This document shows positions 7,027-11,348 of a stretch of DNA of 11,348 nucleotides, piece by piece (the first letter of the stretch is position 1; each line of letters opens with the position of its first letter). A program made the position numbers and the translations under genes. Under the pieces are notes generated by a model. That model saw only the letters and a list, made by a program, of their open reading frames with translations. It was not told the origin of the DNA and ran no database searches. Source of the DNA: JBEIJQ01 sp040380145 (GTDB lineage Bacteria > Bacteroidota > Bacteroidia > Chitinophagales > Saprospiraceae); the NCBI GenBank assembly GCA_040380145.1, contig JBEIJQ010000102.1, forward strand, positions 1 to 11,348, in the 5' to 3' direction.

Positions 7027-7056
7027 GCACGCTTTACCTGGAATAACCCTGCAGAT

Positions 7057-10000
7057 ATGAAACGCCTTTTTGCTCTACCGTTACTGACCCTGATCGCCTT
7101 TGTTTTTCCCCAAATCCAGTATGCCCAATTGGCATGCCCCTCGGTGGACGCCGGAGCGGGGCAGACGGTTTGCCCGGGGCAGTGCACGAACCTGACGGCG
7201 AACTTCCTGGCCACCGGTTCCACGACTACCTACACGGTGACACCTACCAGTTACACGCCCTACCCGTTCAACACGGGCACCCAGGTGTTGGTCAACCAAG
7301 ACGATGTCTGGACCGGTACCATCAACCTACCGTTTCCGTTTTGCTTTTACGGTAGCGTGTACAACCAATGCGTGATCGGCGCCAACGGCCTGATCTCTTT
7401 CGATGTGGCCCAGTACGCCAACCAGTACTGCCAATGGCCGATCAACGCGGGCTTCCCCTCCAACACCAACCCCACGAACGTGATCGCCTGTCCGTTCCAC
7501 GACATCGACCCCAGCATTTCCGGCGATATCTTCGTGGCCACTTATGGCACCGCGCCCTGCCGGGTGTTCGTGGTGTCGTGGAACAATGTGGCGATGTACA
7601 ACTGCAACAACCTCGCCTCCAACCAACAACTGGCGATATTCGAGACCACCAACATCATCGAAACCTACATCAGCACCAAATCTCTTTGCACGGGTTGGAA
7701 CGGCGGCGCGGCCATCCATGGCATACAAAATTTCGACGGCACCCAAGCAACGGTCGTGCCGGGCCGCAACTACCCCACGCAATGGGTGGCCTCCAACGAC
7801 GCGTGGCGCTTCACGCCCGCCGGCCCCTCCAACGTGGTAGTGACCTGGTTCCAAGGCGCCACCAATCTGGGCAACACCCCCACCATCCAGGTCTGCCCAA
7901 CCGCCACCACCACCTATACCGCCCAAGCCGTGTACACCAACTGCAACGGCACCCAGACCACCGTGACCGACAATGTGCCGGTGAACGTGGCCAACGCGGT
8001 GACCACGGCCACCAATACGGGCCCCTACTGCGCCGGCACCACGATCCAGCTCAACGCTACGGCGCCCATCGGCACCGGTACCGCGACCTTCTCTTGGTCG
8101 GGCCCCAACGGCTTCACGAGCATATTGCAAAACCCCACCATACCCAACCCGGTGGCAGCCGCCACGGGCACCTATACCGTGACGGTAACCACCAACAACG
8201 GTTGCACGGGAACCTCTTCGACGCAGGTATCGGTTTCGACCGTCCCGGTGCTGTCCATATCCGGCAACACCACTTTCTGCACCGGACAGAGCACCACGCT
8301 GACGGTCTCTGGAGCAGGCGCCTACCAATGGAACGACGGCACCACCGGCGATCAGTTGGTGGTCACCACAGCCGGCCTTTATTCCGTGATCGGCAACCCC
8401 GGACTGGCGTGCAGCGCCACGGCCTCGGTCAACGTGTCCGCCCAGCCCTGCTCGGAAATCTGCAACAACGGCCTCGACGACGACTTCGACGGACTGATCG
8501 ATTGCGCCGATCCGGATTGTTCGGCCAGCGCAACGGCCAGCAACGGCGGTCCATATTGCAGCGGACAGAACATCCAGCTCAACGCCGGCGGAACGGGCAC
8601 TTTTGCCTGGTCGGGCCCGGGCGCTTTTGCCAGTGCGGCGCAAAACCCGACCGTCAACAACGCACAAGTTTCGAACGGCGGCGATTACACGGTCACCGTG
8701 ACGAATGCGCAGGGCTGCACTGCCACTGCCACGACCACCGTAACGGTGGGCAACCAGCCGACCGTCACGATCTCGGGAGCCGCCCAGATCTGCCAAGGAC
8801 TCAGTTCCACGCTCACGGCTTCGGGCGCCACGAGTTACACATGGTCCACGGGCGACAACACCGCCTCGATCTCCGCATCAAATTCCGGCCTGTATTCCGT
8901 GACAGGCACGGATCCGAGCGGCTGCTCATCGGTGGCAACTTTTGTGTTGACGGTCGAAGCCCAGCCCATCGTGAGCATTTCCGGCAACGCCAGCATCTGC
9001 GGCGGTGCCACCAGCGTGCTGACGGCCAGCGGCGCGGCCTCTTATTCGTGGTCGACCGGCGAGGCCACGCCCAGCATCTCGGTGGCCAACACCGGTACCT
9101 ATTCCGTGACGGGATCCACGCCGGGCGGTTGCTCGGCCACGGCCTCTTTCACGGTCAACATCTCCCCGGCGGCCACCGTCACGATCACCACCAACGCCCC
9201 GCTGTTCTGCACCCGGGGAACCTTGGACCTGACCTTCGACGCCACCGTGCAAGGCGGCACCCCACCCTACCTGTTCGACTGGACCGGCCCCAACGGCTTC
9301 TACTCGCCCAACCAACAAGCGGTGATTCCCAACGCGGAGGCCAGCGATGCCGGAACTTATGTGGTGGTGGTGACGGACGCCAACGGTTGCACCTCCAACC
9401 CGGTGGGCATCGTGGCCCCGATCACCGACGCGCCCGCCGTGCCGGCCCTGTACAGCAACGGCCCGGTCTGCGCCGGCGACGCGCTCAACCTCGAAACCAC
9501 CGCCGAACCGGGCGTCACCTACGCATGGAGCGGCCCCAACGGTTTTACCAACAACAGCCCGTCCATCCAGATCCTGAACGTGAACGCCGGCAACGGCGGT
9601 CTTTACACGGTCACCGTCACCAACGATCTGGGCTGCACCTCCACCGCTTCGATCGCCGTGGCCATCTTGGTCACGCCCTCGGTGGCCCTTTCCTCGAACG
9701 GTCCGCTGTCTTGCACCGACGGCACCGCCGACCTGACGCTCTCGGCCGCCCCCAACGGCGGCATCCCCCCCTACGATTACGCATGGAGCGGCCCCAACGG
9801 CTTCTCCTCTTCCCAGGCCAACCCGACCGTGCCCGGCGCCACGGCGATCAACAGCGGTTCCTACACCGTGACGGTCACTTCCGCCAGCGGCTGCTCCTCG
9901 GTGGCCACCTTGGTGGTGTCGGTCACCGACGCCCCGCCCGCCCCCGCCATCACCGGCACCACGGGCATCTGCGCCGGCGGCACGGCCGTGCTGGACGTCG

Positions 10001-11348
10001 CCGCCCAACCCGGCGCGCAATACCAATGGACGCTCAACGGCCAGCCCGTCGCGGGCGCGAACGGCCCCCAACTGGTGGTCGCCCCCGCCGACGCGGCCGA
10101 TGCGGGCGATTATGCGGTGGAACTGACGCTGAACGGCTGCACGGTGGTTTCGGCACCGTTCGCCCTGTCGGTCAGTTCGGGCCTGACGCTCGTGGCCGAC
10201 AACGACGCCGCGGCGTGTTTGTCGCCGACCGACAACATCAACCTCACGGCGATCGTTGCCGGCGGTACCGCTCCGTTCACCTACCAATGGAACGGGATCG
10301 GCCAAAACGGATATGTGTTCCAGACCATCGCCCAAAACCCGGTCTTGGCGAACATCCTCGGCGATTTCGCCGGCACCTACGTGGTGGTCGTGACCGATGC
10401 CAACGGCTGCACGGCCCTGGATTCCACCGTGGTGGATTTCACCGTCGCGCCCGCAGCCCTTTCGTTCAACGCCAATTCGCCCGTTTGTTCGGGCACCGAC
10501 CTGGTCTGCCAAGCCTCCGCCGTGGGCGGCGGCGCCACCTACAACTGGTTTTTGAACGGCAACCTCGTGCAGACGACCGCCACTCCGGAATGGATCGTTG
10601 CCAACGTCGGGGCCGCCAACGCCGGGGTCTATACCGTGCAGCTCAACGACAACGGTTGTCTCTCCCCGCTTTCCGCAGGCATCAACGTGGCCGTGAACAC
10701 CTCGCCCTCCGCCGCGGCCACCGTGAACGGTCCCATCTGCGCGGGCGGCGCCCTGCAGTTCGACGCGCCCTTCAACCCACTGTGGAGCTACGCTTGGAGC
10801 GGCCCCGCGGGCTTTTCCTCGACGGTGCGCAGCCCGTTCATACCAAACGCGGGCGTGGCCAACAACGGCGATTACTTCCTCGTGGTCACCGACAACCAAA
10901 ACGGCTGTTTCTCCGTCGCCACCGTCACGGCCAATGTGGAGCCGCTGCCGGCAACACCGATCGCGGGCAACAACAGCCCCATCTGCCTCGGCGGCTCCCT
11001 CGAACTGTTCGTGGCCGCCGGCGGCACCTTCAACGCCTCCTATACCTGGTACAACGCCAACACCAACCTTCCCTTCGACACCACCCTCGCCGCCAACGGC
11101 CTGACGACGCTCAGCGGTCTGCCCATCGGCGAATACGGTTATTACGTGGTGGCCACCTCCCCTGCCGGCTGCGTTTCGGCTCCCTCCAATGTCACGGAGG
11201 CTTTCGTGAACGCCACGGTGGACATCGCCGCGCTGGCCGGCACCGACGGGTACGCCTGTGAATTCCAGACCGCCAACCTGTCGGCCACCCTCCAGGCCGG
11301 GGCCAGCGGCACTTGGCTGTCGCTCGGGGCAGCCGACGTGGTTTCGCC
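7057..11348 (+). CDS. Giant secreted Ig-repeat protein (T9SS/gliding adhesin type), 3' end outside window
   Basis: This frame is open from an ATG at 7057 to the last base, at least 1430 codons with no stop, so the gene is truncated by the window. Residues 1-23 form a signal peptide (MKRLFALPLLTLIAFVF, then QYA before the likely cut at Gln24). Residues about 89-253 resemble a nidogen-like (NIDO) domain. From about residue 312 there is a chain of 14 Ig/PKD-like modules. Each starts with C-x-G and ends near NGC(T/S), with a central aromatic-x-W strand, often WSGPNGF, and a Y-T-V-T-V or Y-V-V-V-V strand. A calcium-type insert lies at 467-488. Such composition (Thr, Asn, Gly, Ala and Val rich, very few Lys) and architecture match Bacteroidota surface adhesins and SprB-like proteins exported by the type IX system. 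The expected C-terminal sorting domain is beyond the window. The role, adhesion or gliding, is inferred. Confidence 0.92.
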   Translation, partial: MKRLFALPLLTLIAFVFPQIQYAQLACPSVDAGAGQTVCPGQCTNLTANFLATGSTTTYTVTPTSYTPYPFNTGTQVLVNQDDVWTGTINLPFPFCFYGSVYNQCVIGANGLISFDVAQYANQYCQWPINAGFPSNTNPTNVIACPFHDIDPSISGDIFVATYGTAPCRVFVVSWNNVAMYNCNNLASNQQLAIFETTNIIETYISTKSLCTGWNGGAAIHGIQNFDGTQATVVPGRNYPTQWVASNDAWRFTPAGPSNVVVTWFQGATNLGNTPTIQVCPTATTTYTAQAVYTNCNGTQTTVTDNVPVNVANAVTTATNTGPYCAGTTIQLNATAPIGTGTATFSWSGPNGFTSILQNPTIPNPVAAATGTYTVTVTTNNGCTGTSSTQVSVSTVPVLSISGNTTFCTGQSTTLTVSGAGAYQWNDGTTGDQLVVTTAGLYSVIGNPGLACSATASVNVSAQPCSEICNNGLDDDFDGLIDCADPDCSASATASNGGPYCSGQNIQLNAGGTGTFAWSGPGAFASAAQNPTVNNAQVSNGGDYTVTVTNAQGCTATATTTVTVGNQPTVTISGAAQICQGLSSTLTASGATSYTWSTGDNTASISASNSGLYSVTGTDPSGCSSVATFVLTVEAQPIVSISGNASICGGATSVLTASGAASYSWSTGEATPSISVANTGTYSVTGSTPGGCSATASFTVNISPAATVTITTNAPLFCTRGTLDLTFDATVQGGTPPYLFDWTGPNGFYSPNQQAVIPNAEASDAGTYVVVVTDANGCTSNPVGIVAPITDAPAVPALYSNGPVCAGDALNLETTAEPGVTYAWSGPNGFTNNSPSIQILNVNAGNGGLYTVTVTNDLGCTSTASIAVAILVTPSVALSSNGPLSCTDGTADLTLSAAPNGGIPPYDYAWSGPNGFSSSQANPTVPGATAINSGSYTVTVTSASGCSSVATLVVSVTDAPPAPAITGTTGICAGGTAVLDVAAQPGAQYQWTLNGQPVAGANGPQLVVAPADAADAGDYAVELTLNGCTVVSAPFALSVSSGLTLVADNDAAACLSPTDNINLTAIVAGGTAPFTYQWNGIGQNGYVFQTIAQNPVLANILGDFAGTYVVVVTDANGCTALDSTVVDFTVAPAALSFNANSPVCSGTDLVCQASAVGGGATYNWFLNGNLVQTTATPEWIVANVGAANAGVYTVQLNDNGCLSPLSAGINVAVNTSPSAAATVNGPICAGGALQFDAPFNPLWSYAWSGPAGFSSTVRSPFIPNAGVANNGDYFLVVTDNQNGCFSVATVTANVEPLPATPIAGNNSPICLGGSLELFVAAGGTFNASYTWYNANTNLPFDTTLAANGLTTLSGLPIGEYGYYVVATSPAGCVSAPSNVTEAFVNATVDIAALAGTDGYACEFQTANLSATLQAGASGTWLSLGAADVVS
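7321..7815 (+). other. Nidogen-like domain of the giant protein (residues about 89-253)
   Basis: The order of motifs fits a NIDO-type fold: VIGANGLISFD, a FPSNTNP turn, NVIACPFHDIDPS, GDIFVATYG, RVFVVSWNNV, a long strand pair around QLAIFETTNIIETYI, GAAIHGIQNFDG and a final WRFTPAG. NIDO domains occur at the N-termini of large extracellular adhesive proteins. The assignment is by eye from motif order only. Confidence 0.55.
7990..11348 (+). repeat. Fourteen Ig-like modules in the giant protein, last one truncated
   Basis: The first cysteine of each module is at residues 325, 408, 501, 579, 648, 718, 805, 886, 972, 1054, 1144, 1228, 1310 and 1401, giving periods of 69-93 residues. Each complete module has a second Cys in an NGC-like turn, consistent with a disulfide. 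Two kinds are interleaved: short modules (2, 4, 5) with a W-S/N-x-G centre and a YSVTG-type strand, and longer ones with a WSGPNGF-type centre (1, 3, 6, 7, 8, 12). Module 11 has an extra Cys at 1151. Confidence 0.85.
8455..8520 (+). other. MopE-like Asp-rich calcium-type motif inserted between Ig modules 2 and 3
   Basis: Residues 467-488 read E-I-C-N-N-G-L-D-D-D-F-D-G-L-I-D-C and then A-D-P-D-C, a cysteine-framed D-x-D-x-D loop. This is like the E-x-C-x-N-G-x-D-D-D-x-D-G-x-x-D-C motifs common in Bacteroidota and myxobacterial surface proteins. Such loops probably bind calcium and stiffen linkers between domains; binding here is inferred. Confidence 0.7.

Larger units (their letters stand above)
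6564..7056. other. AT-rich intergenic region between htpG and the giant secreted-protein gene
   Basis: This is 493 bases between divergent genes with no supportable ORF and no tRNA-like cloverleaf that I could find. It contains three A/T-tract palindromes (6578-6597, 6752-6767 and 6778-6793), a weak hairpin (6886-6908) and a good promoter candidate for the rightward gene (6999-7026). The composition is far more AT-rich than the flanking coding DNA, especially at 6740-6795. Confidence 0.8.

Noticed and set aside
7327..10899. Long minus-strand frames of 489 and 657 codons under the giant gene
   Set aside because: Their Gly/Arg/Val/His-rich composition mirrors the repeated codons of the plus-strand modules; no recognisable fold or ribosome site.
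7368..11261. A 1297-codon open frame on the plus strand overlapping the giant gene
   Set aside because: It is out of frame with the Ig-repeat protein and reads as Arg/His/Gln/Gly-rich sequence with no domains or signal peptide. The frame beginning at 7057 has regular Cys/Trp modules and a signal peptide.
1..11348. CRISPR array, tRNA/rRNA, insertion sequence or integrase
   Set aside because: No evenly spaced direct repeats with spacers, cloverleaf, transposase motifs or terminal inverted repeats were found; the only large repeats are the coding Ig modules.

Overview
The window looks like a chromosomal segment of a GC-rich Bacteroidota bacterium, probably of the Saprospiria type. The evidence is a very long secreted protein made of cysteine-paired Ig-like modules, as in type IX secretion (T9SS) cargo and gliding adhesins of this phylum. 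An HtpG starting with the phylum's usual N-terminus and exact TAnnTTTG promoter -7 boxes point the same way. Taxonomy is inferred, since no rRNA or marker tree is available here.

Layout from left to right: (1) 20-892 (+), a TauE/SafE (TSUP) membrane exporter. (2) 908-2673 (-), a compact two-gene unit transcribed right to left: an OLD/RecF-like ABC ATPase (1396-2673), then a small protein with PD-(D/E)XK nuclease motifs (908-1399), overlapping by four bases. The unit is more AT-rich than its neighbours, most strongly in the 5' two thirds of the ATPase gene. It is the best candidate here for an undescribed, possibly anti-phage, system. (3) 2674-2988, an AT-rich leader followed by a C/G-run tract. 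(4) 2989-4674 (+), an exported gamma-glutamyltransferase with all key catalytic residues. (5) 4698-6563 (-), a complete htpG (Hsp90), convergent with ggt. (6) 6564-7056, an AT-rich intergenic region with A/T palindromes and a plausible promoter for the next gene. (7) 7057 to the window end (+), the 5' part of a giant secreted multi-domain protein: signal peptide, nidogen-like domain, a DxD-rich calcium-type insert and 14 Ig-like modules. It stays open for at least 1430 codons.

The exporter, ggt, htpG and the giant secreted protein are ordinary core or cell-surface genes with no obvious functional link. Only the ATPase/nuclease pair has the signature of a dedicated two-component module: coupled translation, complementary enzymatic motifs, foreign-like base composition and insertion between unrelated housekeeping genes. 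Several very long open frames lie antisense or out of frame to ggt, htpG and the giant gene. They are by-products of high GC content and are not annotated.
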